Part shown: piece by piece, positions 35,286 to 44,813 of the stretch | How positions within the stretch are numbered: the stretch's first letter is position 1 | How the letters are laid out: every line of letters begins with the position of its first letter | Assembly (NCBI GenBank): GCA_002787235.1 | Contig: PCWG01000025.1 | Span: 1 to 61,689 of the forward strand | From: Nitrospinae bacterium CG11_big_fil_rev_8_21_14_0_20_45_15 | GTDB taxonomy: Bacteria > Nitrospinota > Nitrospinia > Nitrospinales > VA-1 | Length of the DNA stretch: 61,689 nucleotides | Direction: 5' to 3' | Program-made: the position numbers and the translations under genes | The notes under the pieces: generated by a model | What the model was told of the DNA's origin: nothing | The model's database searches: none | The model's input: only the letters and a program-made list of their open reading frames with translations

Positions 35286-35876
35286 ATGCCGCCCAAAATC
35301 GAAAAGTTTGATATCAATAATATCTCTACCCGTGATCGGATTTTTCTTGCCTTCACTCTAACAGTTGCGTTGGGCTATGGTTTTTATGAATTTGAATACA
35401 AAAAAACAAAGGAAAAGGAGAAAAGGCTCGCGCTGGAAATCTCCAATGTCAATGCCCCTCTGGAATTGATGCAAAAATCCTTGCAGGACGTGTCTGTAAG
35501 AGATCCTGAAGGTAGGATCAAACAACTGGAAGCAAATATCGACAAGCTTCACGACGATATCAAAGAGATGAAGGCGAGCTTGCATGGCAAGTCTTTGGAT
35601 GTGCTCAATGGCCTGCAGGCCTCTGCAAACAAGACCGGAGTGATTGTTAAAAACATAGACATCAAGGAAAAGGATATTAAACGAGGCGATTTGAATATCA
35701 AGGAGTTGTCGCTTATTCTTATTTTGAACAGCGATTACAAAAGCTTACGGAATTTTATGGCGTCGCTTAAAGATTTTCCGCTCGCCGTTGGAGTAAAAAG
35801 TGTGGAGACCAAGCGCGACGAGGAAATCTCGCCACTTGTAGAAACGCGACTGTTTTTAAAGCTATTTTTATTATGA
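35286..35876 (+). CDS. PilO/MshJ-like inner-membrane assembly protein
   Basis: The 196-residue protein has a cytoplasmic N-terminal stretch, one membrane helix (about 18-33), a long coiled coil (35-100) and a C-terminal ferredoxin-like domain with LSLILILNSDYKSLRNFMASLKD, characteristic of PilO/GspM. It partners the PilN part of the upstream fusion. It overlaps the next gene by ATGA. Confidence 0.8.
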   Translation: MPPKIEKFDINNISTRDRIFLAFTLTVALGYGFYEFEYKKTKEKEKRLALEISNVNAPLELMQKSLQDVSVRDPEGRIKQLEANIDKLHDDIKEMKASLHGKSLDVLNGLQASANKTGVIVKNIDIKEKDIKRGDLNIKELSLILILNSDYKSLRNFMASLKDFPLAVGVKSVETKRDEEISPLVETRLFLKLFLL

Positions 35877-36304
35877 AATGGAAGCGAAGTTTAAAAATGA
35901 TGGAAGGCCACTCCTCCAGACTTCTGATTTTGTTGGGTCTGACTCTGGTGACAGGGGCCAGTTCTTTGCCCAGTGTGGCTCTGTCGCAGGAAAGTCAAAA
36001 TTTAGATGAGATCAAAAAACATCCCTTCATGCTTCCAACTGGAATTTATCTCAAGGGACTCGAACCCAAGGAAGAGGTCGAAGAGCTCTTTCTGGAAGCA
36101 ATCGTCACCTTTGATGATAAAAAACAAGCCGTAATAAACGGAAACAATTATTCTGTGGGTGATTTGGTGTTGGGGCGAAAGCTGGTTGGAATTTATTACA
36201 ATCGCGTCAGCCTGGAAGAAAATGGCCAGATCAAAGATATTATCATAAAATCTTTGCGTCCCGATTCGCAACGATTTTCCCTCACTGTAAAACAGCCCGA
36301 GTAG
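35873..36304 (+). CDS. PilP/MshK-like periplasmic pilus protein
   Basis: The 143-residue protein has a signal-like hydrophobic start (about 15-38) and a C-terminal domain with AIVTFDDKKQAVINGNNYSVGD, similar in pattern to the homology-region domain of PilP/GspC/MshK that links the inner platform and the secretin. Assignment rests on pattern and position between PilO-like and secretin genes. Confidence 0.7.
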   Translation: MKWKRSLKMMEGHSSRLLILLGLTLVTGASSLPSVALSQESQNLDEIKKHPFMLPTGIYLKGLEPKEEVEELFLEAIVTFDDKKQAVINGNNYSVGDLVLGRKLVGIYYNRVSLEENGQIKDIIIKSLRPDSQRFSLTVKQPE

Positions 36305-36518
36305 ATCGTTTTCCCACCTTAGACCATGGCGATCATCGCAGTCCTTGCATTCTTCCGATAGAGGGCTCCCGCAAGGCCTCATCCGTTTTTCCAACTCCTG
36401 TTTTGGAGTCCTCCCGGTTCGATCCTCCCTTGCAGATATACGATTCTCTATCGAACTTATGGTAAGTCAAATTCCTTCAATATTAATATGAGTTAATTCA
36501 ATAAAAACAACAATTTAT

Positions 36519-36548
36519 TTGACTTTTCGAGGGCTGGTGGTGTAGATT
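36519..36548 (+). promoter_or_regulatory. Possible promoter before the secretin gene
   Basis: TTGACT (36519-36524), 18-base spacer, TAGATT (36543-36548). It lies in the 285-base gap between the PilP-like gene and mshL. Confidence 0.4.
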
Positions 36549-36589
36549 TACATTGTATAAATTTATATAAATTTAACCAAATTACTATT

Positions 36590-38473
36590 GTGACTTTTTT
36601 TAATATCAAATTCTTTCGAGTGCTTTCGCTTGTGTTCTCGCTATTTCAGGTGGTTTCCTGTGCCTTGCCGCAGGTCACTCCCGAATCTGGCGGAGATCCC
36701 ACGGCTCCGCCTATGAAAAATTTGCTTCAGTTGCAATCTTCGGTTTCTGAAAAAGTCTCAAAGAAGAAAGTCGACAATCCCGAAGTTGTTCCTGAAGGAT
36801 TGACGTTTGTTCAGCCAGATATGGATCTTCAGTCAGCAGACAACGGACCCAAGTTGACACTTTCGGCCAGGGATGTAGATGTCAAGACAGTGTTGTTTGC
36901 GATCTCAAGCGAAATTTCGCAGAACGTGGTGATTGATCCAACAATTGAAAGTAATGTGACGGTCGACTTGAAAGATGTTTCATTAGAAACTGCCCTGTCT
37001 AACATACTCAAACCGTTGCATCTCAAATACGTGATCGATGGCAAGACCATCACGATCGGTCGCGAAGAGTTGGAAACCCGTATTTTTCAGTTGGATTACG
37101 TCATTTCGCAACGGACGGGGCTCAGCAATATGAACTCTTCCAGTGGTAACGGTAGAAGCGGACAAACCAGTGCTTCCAGCGGTAGTACTGGGACTTCGGG
37201 CTCGGGCAGATCGACCAGTTCCGTCCGATCCACAGAAATCGCCAATATCTGGAATGAAGTCATCTCCAACCTCAAAAAAATTGTTACCCGATCAAAATCC
37301 TCCAACTCATCAAATTCATCCAGTTCGAGTGGAAACTCCAGCTCGAATGGAACCAGCGGAACCAGTGGAACCAGTGGATTGGGAGGATCATCGGCGGCAA
37401 CCGGGCTTTTAAGTAGCTTGTCCGGTAGCGGGAGTGGGGGATCATCCACATTATCGGCTGCAGGTATAGGCGGAGGTCTCGCTTCAAGTACAACCGTCGA
37501 TGAAACGGCAGAGGGTGAGCCAAACAAACCATACTTCACAGCCAACAAGCAGGCCGGGCTTATCATTGTCCGAGATTATCCTGACGTTCTCCTTCGCGTT
37601 GCGGAAATGCTCGAAGTGGTTGAAGGTTCCGCACAAAGGCAAGTTTTTATTCAGGCAAAAATACTGGAAGTGACTTTGAAAGACGAATATCGTCTGGGCA
37701 TCGATTGGAGCAAGATTTCTCCTTTGACGATTGCAAGTTCAACTGAAGGAGCCGGTACCTTTCTGGGAAGTCTGAAAAATGCCACACTGACAGGTTCATC
37801 CCCTTTCACTTTCGGACTGGCCAACGCTAATTTCAGTTTGATCGTCAGTGCGTTGTCACAACAGGGTGAGGTCAACGTTCTTTCCAATCCTAAAATTGCG
37901 ACTTTGAACAACCAGCGTGCGGTTATCAAAGTGGGTACGGAAGATGTGTTTTTTCTTCCCCAAACCACCGCCGCGACCACGACAACTGCCGCAGTAACAA
38001 CCTTCACGGTTGAGTCTGTGACGATCGGTATAGTTCTTGACGTTGTCCCACAGATCAGTTCCGATGGCGATATCATGATGAGTATCAACACGAGCATCAC
38101 CGAACAGAACGGGACGCGCACGACACCGGATGGTATTACATCGGTGCCCATATTGGATATCAGAGAAGCTTCTAACGTGGTATTGGCTGAAAATGGACAG
38201 ACCATTGTTCTTGGTGGCTTGATGAAGACCAAATCAGAGGATAAAGATAATTCGGTGCCATTGCTGGGCGAAATCCCGATTGTAGGCAGATTGTTTCAAT
38301 CCAAAGACCGAACGAATGAGAAGTCTGAATTGATCATTATGTTGACGCCTCAGATCATGGTGGGTAAAGCCGTCGATGAAGAGAAGGCGAAACAATTGGC
38401 AATGTTAGGGAAAAGGGGTATTACTGAACCTAATGATCCACCCTGGGGTCCAAAATCCAGAATGATGAGGTAG
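36590..38473 (+). CDS. mshL: MshL/PilQ-type outer-membrane secretin
   Basis: The 627-residue protein forms the outer-membrane pore for the pilus. The start is GTG 36590. Its signal peptide ends in a lipobox VVSC (Cys22), so it is probably a lipoprotein. An STN-type domain lies at about 85-150. A long Ser/Gly/Thr-rich insert follows (about 165-300), partly coded by tandem nine-base repeats at 37350-37378. The secretin domain (about 390-600) shows GEVNVLSNPKIATLNNQ, VPILDIREASNVVLAENGQT and VPLLGEIPIVGRLF. It is followed at once by mshM. Confidence 0.93.
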   Translation: MTFFNIKFFRVLSLVFSLFQVVSCALPQVTPESGGDPTAPPMKNLLQLQSSVSEKVSKKKVDNPEVVPEGLTFVQPDMDLQSADNGPKLTLSARDVDVKTVLFAISSEISQNVVIDPTIESNVTVDLKDVSLETALSNILKPLHLKYVIDGKTITIGREELETRIFQLDYVISQRTGLSNMNSSSGNGRSGQTSASSGSTGTSGSGRSTSSVRSTEIANIWNEVISNLKKIVTRSKSSNSSNSSSSSGNSSSNGTSGTSGTSGLGGSSAATGLLSSLSGSGSGGSSTLSAAGIGGGLASSTTVDETAEGEPNKPYFTANKQAGLIIVRDYPDVLLRVAEMLEVVEGSAQRQVFIQAKILEVTLKDEYRLGIDWSKISPLTIASSTEGAGTFLGSLKNATLTGSSPFTFGLANANFSLIVSALSQQGEVNVLSNPKIATLNNQRAVIKVGTEDVFFLPQTTAATTTTAAVTTFTVESVTIGIVLDVVPQISSDGDIMMSINTSITEQNGTRTTPDGITSVPILDIREASNVVLAENGQTIVLGGLMKTKSEDKDNSVPLLGEIPIVGRLFQSKDRTNEKSELIIMLTPQIMVGKAVDEEKAKQLAMLGKRGITEPNDPPWGPKSRMMR

Positions 38474-38481
38474 TGAGGGAT

Positions 38482-39960
38482 ATGTACGAAAAGTATTACA
38501 ACTTTCGGGAAAAGCCTTTCCGCTTGACGCCGGATCCCGAATATCTGTACCTCAGCAAGCAACACCAAGGCGCGCTCGACCATATGACCTATGGCATCAA
38601 TCAGCAGGAAGGTTTTATGGCGATTGTCGGTGATGTGGGGACTGGAAAGACCACACTGTGCCGACGTTTGCTGGATCAACTGGATCCCAAAATTGCGGTT
38701 GCGTTGGTCCTCAACCCCATGTTGTCAGACATGGATTTGTTGAGAACCTGTGTTCACGATCTGGGTGTGCCTTCTTTGAAGGCTGTGAGAAAGCTTGCCG
38801 CTAAAGTGGGTGGCGATAGTGATGTTGAAGCAAGCGACATGGAAGTGATTGTCGAAATTGAAGAGGACCCACTGGATCATTGGGTGAACTCCGCAACTAA
38901 GAAAGAATTGATCGATGCGTTGAATCATTTTCTGATCGCCCAGCATAAAAAAGGCGGAGCCACGGTTTTAATCATTGATGAAGCCCAGAATCTTCTTTTG
39001 GATGTTTTGGAACAATTGCGAATTTTGTCGAATCTGGAAACAGAAAAAGACAAATTGCTTCAGATAATTTTTGTAGGACAACTGGAGTTTTCCCAGAAAT
39101 TACAACTGCCGGAACTCAAACAGTTGAATCAGAGAATCGCGATTCGATACGAAGTCACTCCCTTATCCGAAGAAGAAACCCGAAAATATATCAACCATCG
39201 TTTGAAAGTCGCAGGGATTGGGTCCAAAGTTGCATTCTCACCGGACGCAATACACCGGGTTTATCTTTTTTCTGGAGGCTACCCGCGGTTGATCAATCTA
39301 GCCTGTGATAGAGCCTTATTGGCTGGGTACAACAGTCAAACAGATTATCTTGAAGAAGAGCACGCACAAAAAGGGATCGAAAGCCTGGGCTTGCAGAAAT
39401 CTACTGAAGGTCGTGTTCGATCTGAAAAACCGAAAAGGAATAAACTGTACTACATTATCCCCATTCTGGTTCTCGCATGCGCCTGGATCGGGTATGAATT
39501 TCTGAATTCAAATTTTGGAATTCAAAAGGCATTGCAGTCTATCAAGACACCGACTTTGCCAATCTCAGCTGAAAGCAGAGTGGCACCTGTGGTGCCGTCA
39601 CTTGGGGCAAAAGATTCAGCTCAAAAGTTAGAGCCTGAGAGTGCACCCGCACTTGCACAAGAGGTCGAACCAACTCATTCAGATCCCAGCGTGTCCTCGG
39701 TCGAAACAAAAGCGGGCCCTGATGGATACCGCATTCATGTAGGCGATTTTAGCTCAGAGAACGAAGCCAAACTTGAAATTGAAGCATTGAAGGATTTTGG
39801 ATTTCAAGTCTATTTGGAAAAGACGAACAGTTCCGGGCAAACGTTGCATACGGTGTACGTGGGTCCTTATGAAAACGAAAAATCCGCAAAAATTCATATA
39901 CAGGCTTTGAAGTATTCAGGGCGCACTCCTGTTTTACTTTCAGCAACAGATAAGGGATAA
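38482..39960 (+). CDS. mshM: MshM/ExeA-like AAA ATPase with SPOR domain
   Basis: The 492-residue protein starts MYEKYYNFREKPFRLTPDPEYL, the ExeA/MshM signature. Walker A is GDVGTGKTTL, Walker B VLIIDEAQ. A membrane helix (about 320-340) and a variable linker lead to a C-terminal SPOR domain (YRIHVGDFSSENEA ... TVYVGPY), which binds denuded peptidoglycan. So it could open or mark the cell wall for secretin insertion. ATG 38482 has GAGG upstream; GTG 38473 overlapping the mshL stop is the alternative. Confidence 0.9.
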   Translation: MYEKYYNFREKPFRLTPDPEYLYLSKQHQGALDHMTYGINQQEGFMAIVGDVGTGKTTLCRRLLDQLDPKIAVALVLNPMLSDMDLLRTCVHDLGVPSLKAVRKLAAKVGGDSDVEASDMEVIVEIEEDPLDHWVNSATKKELIDALNHFLIAQHKKGGATVLIIDEAQNLLLDVLEQLRILSNLETEKDKLLQIIFVGQLEFSQKLQLPELKQLNQRIAIRYEVTPLSEEETRKYINHRLKVAGIGSKVAFSPDAIHRVYLFSGGYPRLINLACDRALLAGYNSQTDYLEEEHAQKGIESLGLQKSTEGRVRSEKPKRNKLYYIIPILVLACAWIGYEFLNSNFGIQKALQSIKTPTLPISAESRVAPVVPSLGAKDSAQKLEPESAPALAQEVEPTHSDPSVSSVETKAGPDGYRIHVGDFSSENEAKLEIEALKDFGFQVYLEKTNSSGQTLHTVYVGPYENEKSAKIHIQALKYSGRTPVLLSATDKG

Positions 39961-40098
39961 TACAGCAGTGATCGAAGTGAAAGATGTTTGTGATTCGTTT
40001 TTGAAAATACGAAGAAATCTTTCAGTTTAATAGTCCCTCTCAGAATCCGATTTTCAGATTAAAGTTAAATATTACTAGAAATATCCCAATCGTTTTAG

Positions 40099-40119
40099 AG
40101 AACCCTTGTAGGGTTCTTT
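40099..40119 (+). terminator. Short hairpin between mshM and the TPR gene
   Basis: AGAACCC/GGGTTCT with loop TTGTA, then TTT. It is weak and may only attenuate. Confidence 0.4.
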
Positions 40120-40146
40120 GAGCGGATTCTACTTCAGAGCCAGAAA

Positions 40147-41673
40147 TTGAGTTTAATAGCTGACAGTTTAAAGAAGGCCTTGGAGGATAAAGCTCAAGAG
40201 AAGAGGTCTGTCCTGCAGTTCAACCTGCTCTCCCGGTCTGACGAAAGTAAGGGCAGTGGTTCTAGTGGCCAGTCAGAATTCAAGCGAGCCATGCTATTGA
40301 TCGGCTTGCCGGGCATCATATTGGCCGGCATGATCTATGGTGGTGCGTTTGATTCTCAGGGTGCTAAAATTGCGAATTTGTCGATTTGGGAAACTTTGGG
40401 ACTGAAGAAGAAAGCACCGCGAATTCGTCCACTGCCAAAAGTAGCCAGCCAGCCCGCTCCCAAACCACAACCCGCCCCGGCTCCAACTGTGACTCCACCG
40501 GCTCCACAACCGGCTGGATCCGCTCCCGTAGCGATTCCTGCGCCTCCCCCAGTGGCATCCGTTGCTCCGGTTCCCGTCGAAAGAACCGTGACGCCAGAGC
40601 CCTCTCAAAAAACCATGGAAGCCCGGATGAAACCGGCTCAAAATATTGAAGTTGCCGAGGTATTTCCGCCTGCAGAAATACCAATTGCTGAGAGGCCAGC
40701 CATAGAGAAACGTCCATCTCGGTCGGAGATAAAAAGCATCATTGAAAAGCCAAAGGTCAAAAAAGTGGCCCCGCAAAAAAGCTTATTCCAAACCGAAGTG
40801 AATTCGTTACCGGAGAAAAAAGAAGATTTTGAATCCAGTTCCTACTCGATGAAGCCCGCAGAAAAGAATTTCAATGATTCGAACTCTGGGGCGATGAAAG
40901 AGCCAACGCAATCCCCAAGAGAAAATACATATCAAGAGCGATCCGATGCTGATGACTTGAAAATGAGATCTAAAGTTTCAGTGAACCGGGGCCGGGCCGA
41001 TTCAGATTCCATGTACGCCCCTGAGGCATTTGAGGCCTCTGAGAGATCAAGAATACGGCCTGAAAGGACACCTCCGAACCTTAAAGAACCCGTTCCCAAT
41101 GTTTTCAAAAACAGCAGTTTTTACTTCAATAGAGCGGTTTTTTATCAGCAATCGAAAGAATGGGAGAAGGCTCTGCAAAATTATAGCAAAGCCGCCGAGC
41201 TGAATCCTGACAACCCAAATATTTATAATAATATGGGAGTTATTTACAAGGAGTTGGGCAAATACGATTTGGCAGTGAATGAGTTTTTACAGGCGGTTTA
41301 TCTGGATCCTGAATATGGCAAAGTCTACAACAATCTCGGTGTGGTATATTTTCTAAAAATGAATTATGCTGGAGCGGTTCGAAATTATCAGAAGGCGATT
41401 GAAATCGATCCATCAAATATGGGCGCGTTGAACAATCTTGCTACTTCATACAAAGCGCAAGGTGAATTTGGAAATGCACGTGAAGTCCTGAACCGGGCTT
41501 TGAAACTCGATCCCGATCATCCTGGCACCAACTACAATCTTGCTGTCCTTTATGAAACAGAACGCAATCTTGAGACCGCAAAACATTATTACTGGCGTTT
41601 TCTTGAGTTGGGGGAAAACGATCATCCCGCTCTGGCGCAACAGGTCAAGCGTCATTTGGAAACACTCAAATAG
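40147..41673 (+). CDS. TPR protein of the pilus locus (MshN-like)
   Basis: The 508-residue protein begins MSLIADSLKKALEDK, as do MshN/GspB-like proteins, with one membrane helix (about 42-62). A long Pro/Ala-rich and charged linker (75-310) spans the periplasm, and five or so TPR units follow (about 330-500), e.g. AVFYQQSKEWEKALQNYSKA. It probably scaffolds pilus parts. The start is TTG 40147. In Vibrio mshN precedes mshE and mshG; here the next gene is unrelated. Confidence 0.8.
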   Translation: MSLIADSLKKALEDKAQEKRSVLQFNLLSRSDESKGSGSSGQSEFKRAMLLIGLPGIILAGMIYGGAFDSQGAKIANLSIWETLGLKKKAPRIRPLPKVASQPAPKPQPAPAPTVTPPAPQPAGSAPVAIPAPPPVASVAPVPVERTVTPEPSQKTMEARMKPAQNIEVAEVFPPAEIPIAERPAIEKRPSRSEIKSIIEKPKVKKVAPQKSLFQTEVNSLPEKKEDFESSSYSMKPAEKNFNDSNSGAMKEPTQSPRENTYQERSDADDLKMRSKVSVNRGRADSDSMYAPEAFEASERSRIRPERTPPNLKEPVPNVFKNSSFYFNRAVFYQQSKEWEKALQNYSKAAELNPDNPNIYNNMGVIYKELGKYDLAVNEFLQAVYLDPEYGKVYNNLGVVYFLKMNYAGAVRNYQKAIEIDPSNMGALNNLATSYKAQGEFGNAREVLNRALKLDPDHPGTNYNLAVLYETERNLETAKHYYWRFLELGENDHPALAQQVKRHLETLK

Positions 41674-41831
41674 CCAGTTTTTTCTCAATCACCCCGTGTC
41701 ACCACATTATCAAAATCATCTTAAAATTTTAAGAGATGCGTTCTGCAGTGCCGTCATATCCTCGAATGCAGTTTTTTACCTCAGTGGGGCTTTTAGAAAA
41801 AAGTCCGTTGTTTTGAAGGGAGGATGTTTCA

Positions 41832-42494
41832 TTGAAAGGTTTTAAGAATACGATAAAAAAGAATATGATTGCGGGTTTACTCGTTACCATTCCGGCTGGG
41901 CTGACCTACATGTCCTTTAAATTTGTGGTCAAGGGCGTAGACAACTCAATGAACCCCATCATGCACAAAATTTTGGGTGAATCGCAGATGCAGTTTCTGG
42001 AATCGCACTCAATACCCGGAGTTGGCTTACTCATTATTTTTTTATTCATTATGTTAGTGGGCTTGCTGGGAGCTAATTTCATCGGGCTCAAGTTTGTTTC
42101 AATCGGTGAAAATCTGCTGAATAAAATCCCCTATGTGCGCGCGATTTATACCAGTATCAAAAAAGTGATTCAAACGGTTTCCCAAACCGATAACCCCACC
42201 TTTGAAAAAATGGCTTTGTTGACCTATCCTCGCGAGCCATTAAAAACTTTGGGAATTGTTTGCTGTACCGCACGTGGAGAAATCGCAAAGGTAGGAGGGG
42301 ATGATCTGGTCAATGTTTTTGTACCCACTTCGCCCAACCCGACCACAGGTTATTTGCTGTTAGTTCCCATTAAGGATTTGCAGTTACTGGACATGTCCGT
42401 CGAAGATGGTTTGAAAATGATCATCTCCTTTGGAATGGTTAAGATTGAAGAAAACAATGAAAATATCAATCTGACTCCTTTACTACCCCTCTAG
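41832..42494 (+). CDS. DUF502 family membrane protein (second copy)
   Basis: The 220-residue protein is a paralogue of 8285-8941: two helices (about 12-30, 65-88), KIPYVRAIYTSIKKVIQTVS and NVFVPTSPNPTTGYLL. The start is TTG 41832 with GGGAGGA eight bases upstream. It ends 10 bases from the convergent protease gene. Function unknown. Confidence 0.85.
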   Translation: MKGFKNTIKKNMIAGLLVTIPAGLTYMSFKFVVKGVDNSMNPIMHKILGESQMQFLESHSIPGVGLLIIFLFIMLVGLLGANFIGLKFVSIGENLLNKIPYVRAIYTSIKKVIQTVSQTDNPTFEKMALLTYPREPLKTLGIVCCTARGEIAKVGGDDLVNVFVPTSPNPTTGYLLLVPIKDLQLLDMSVEDGLKMIISFGMVKIEENNENINLTPLLPL

Positions 42495-42504
42495 CCATAC
42501 CCGC

Positions 42505-44283
42505 TCAATTTATTCCGGATGTGCTATCGTGCAAGTCGCCAATGAATTCCATCGCGAAGCCATTGTTGTTAGATGACTGGACCAGGACGATCGCTCCCCA
42601 ATAACTCAATAACGTCACATCGGGATAGCCGCGTCCGTTCGCATTTGCGGAGCCAAGAATTTCTTTAGGCGAAGTGGCTTTGGGATGAATGACCAATTGC
42701 CCACCCCCCGACCCGTTCCCTGTCAAGAAGCTGGAATCTGAAGAATTGAGCGTGAAAGTTTGTGCGGCGGAAGTGATAAAAACGCGCTGAGTCTGTCCCG
42801 CAGAAACGGTGAAGTCTACCGCCGCCCCGAAGGAATCGCCGTTATTTTTTATCGCATAAACGACCACTCCGATTTGGGAGCTCATCATTTCCAGCGATGG
42901 ATGTGACACCGCCATGAAGGTGTACGAATTTGTACCTGCCTGCCAGTAAGGTGAAACCACGCTACTTGTCGCATCATAATTGTTGATGAAATTATCTATG
43001 ACCACCGATGTGCGAAAATTTGCGACGGTTGAAGCAGTTTGATTCAATGTCTTGCGATTGTCTGCCGCCAAAGACTGGCCCTCAGCGATTCCCGCAGGGG
43101 CACCGTTGACAGTGACATCGGGATTGGACATGTACTGTACCCTTGGGCATGTTGCGCACCCCGTTTGCGTTGCCATGACCGTGCGAAAATTATTGGTTGC
43201 ATCCGCATAGCCATGATTATAAGTAAACGGTGATCCGTCAACATTGTCTTCGGCGCGATCGTGTCGTGCTCCCATGTTGTGCGCCAATTCATGAGTAAAG
43301 GTTTGATTGGTGATGCAATTGCGCTGAACGACAGAATAGGCGTTGGAAGCAAAAGAAGAAGACACGCTGGTTTGCAAAAACGCGAGTCCGCACAGACTGT
43401 TATCACCCTCAACCAACAAGGTGACCTGATCGGCTCCAAATTGATCTCGAAAAGTATGCAAATTGGTTATATTGCCATTGGCGGCGTCATTGAGAGCCGT
43501 TGAAAAACTGAACCCGGTTTCGCTGTATGTGACTTCGACTTTAGACACAATGCGAATTCTCGGGACAACACCACTGTTCGAAAACGTCGTGTTAGCCAGA
43601 GATTCGGCCAAATCAATTTCGTTTTCGATAGCCGTGGTTCCTCCCGCGGCCGCCCTTGCCGTCGCCGTGTAAGCGACAAGTACATCGATTTGAGTGCCAT
43701 CGTCCTGTGCGGTGGTTGGAGACGTATCCGAGCTTGTCACATTGGTGATTCGGATCGGTTCACCTGCAGGTGGAAAACCATCCGCCTTGATTTGTTCGAT
43801 CCAATGCCAGCCGTCTTGAATGTAACGAATTCTATAAACACCGTTTTGCGTTTCGATTTGCCCGGCGACCGCTGAGTCTTTTAAGATCATGGTGACCTTG
43901 CTGAAAGCATCGCCCGGCACATGTCCCTGGATCGTCAGGCTTCCAGAGGGGTTTTTGTAATAGGCATCCAACACACAGGCCAAAGAAGTGTCGTTGAACA
44001 AATTGAGATGGATGTCCTCGCTGTATTCCAGGCCATTGGCTGGCATCAACAGAGAACTATTCAAAGTGACAAAGCGTGAACGTCGGACTTCCACCCCTGT
44101 AGAAAAGGCATCTGCTGAAATCTCAGCGGATAGAGAAGTATCCAGAAATAGATTTTGCGGCGAACCGGCCCAGGCATTAGCCGTTCCCGTAAAAATTATA
44201 AATAGGAGAAAGAGAGACTTCGACCTGCAAATAAAAAACATTTCCCTGAAGTTAAAAAGGAGAAAATGGGGCAGAAGACTCAT
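42505..44283 (-). CDS. Secreted M12-type zinc metalloprotease
   Basis: The protein has the extended zinc motif HELAHNMGARHD, where the three His bind zinc and Glu is catalytic; the family is reprolysin-like/peptidyl-Asp metallopeptidase. A signal peptide ends near AWAG. The first module (to about residue 195) precedes the catalytic part IDVLVAYTATARAAAGG (to about 430), and a C-terminal beta domain of about 150 residues follows. ATG 44283 overlaps the upstream stop as ATGA; ATG 44241 gives a more normal signal peptide. The N-terminal module resembles the neighbouring lipoprotein. Confidence 0.9.
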   Translation of the reverse strand: MSLLPHFLLFNFREMFFICRSKSLFLLFIIFTGTANAWAGSPQNLFLDTSLSAEISADAFSTGVEVRRSRFVTLNSSLLMPANGLEYSEDIHLNLFNDTSLACVLDAYYKNPSGSLTIQGHVPGDAFSKVTMILKDSAVAGQIETQNGVYRIRYIQDGWHWIEQIKADGFPPAGEPIRITNVTSSDTSPTTAQDDGTQIDVLVAYTATARAAAGGTTAIENEIDLAESLANTTFSNSGVVPRIRIVSKVEVTYSETGFSFSTALNDAANGNITNLHTFRDQFGADQVTLLVEGDNSLCGLAFLQTSVSSSFASNAYSVVQRNCITNQTFTHELAHNMGARHDRAEDNVDGSPFTYNHGYADATNNFRTVMATQTGCATCPRVQYMSNPDVTVNGAPAGIAEGQSLAADNRKTLNQTASTVANFRTSVVIDNFINNYDATSSVVSPYWQAGTNSYTFMAVSHPSLEMMSSQIGVVVYAIKNNGDSFGAAVDFTVSAGQTQRVFITSAAQTFTLNSSDSSFLTGNGSGGGQLVIHPKATSPKEILGSANANGRGYPDVTLLSYWGAIVLVQSSNNNGFAMEFIGDLHDSTSGIN

Positions 44284-44813
44284 GGTACAGGAATGGGAGC
44301 CGCATCGGTGGGAAATTTTAAGGGATTGATTTCATCAACGATGTGATAGCCAAACTCAGAATAGCGAATACGATATTGTTTTTCTGGAAGAAAAACAGCA
44401 CCCACCATAATATTATCTTTGAACGTTAAAATCGCATTGGAAGTAGAAGGCAGGCCTGGAAAACTGACAGCCAACGATAGGCTTCCATTTTTATGCAAGT
44501 CGATTCGCTCCACCTTGCAAGTCAATTCGACATCGTCAAACAGATTCAAAAGAAACGATTGTCCCTGCAACGAAGTGACTTCAAGCGCATTATCATTTTT
44601 ATTCAAAATCGACCATACAACGTTCACCCGACGCGAACGAATGACGGGTGGTTGGGTACTTTCAGTACCCGGCAAGGGTAGGAGCAAACGTGGGATGGTG
44701 GGTACCGAAGCGCAGGAGGAACCGCCCAATCCCAAAAATAAAAAGAATAACGTTGCGAGAAACACTCCCGATGAATGTTGAAAGTGCTGTGTGAACAACG
44801 AAAATCCTTTCAT
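44280..44813 (-). CDS. Lipoprotein related to the protease N-terminal module
   Basis: The 177-residue protein has a signal peptide with lipobox GSSC (Cys34). Its mature part lines up with the module before the protease's catalytic domain: RSRRVNV against [18 protein letters not shown] against [24 protein letters not shown] against MILKDSAVAGQI, and [16 protein letters not shown] against YRIRYIQDGWHWIEQI. So it may be a free propeptide-like inhibitor, chaperone or anchor. It overlaps both neighbours by ATGA, indicating coupled synthesis with yajQ and the protease. Confidence 0.8.
   Translation of the reverse strand: MKGFSLFTQHFQHSSGVFLATLFFLFLGLGGSSCASVPTIPRLLLPLPGTESTQPPVIRSRRVNVVWSILNKNDNALEVTSLQGQSFLLNLFDDVELTCKVERIDLHKNGSLSLAVSFPGLPSTSNAILTFKDNIMVGAVFLPEKQYRIRYSEFGYHIVDEINPLKFPTDAAPIPVP

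Noticed and set aside
37096-37566. Minus-strand frame opposite the secretin insert
   Set aside because: Its Pro/Leu/Glu-rich composition mirrors the Ser/Gly repeat codons on the other strand.
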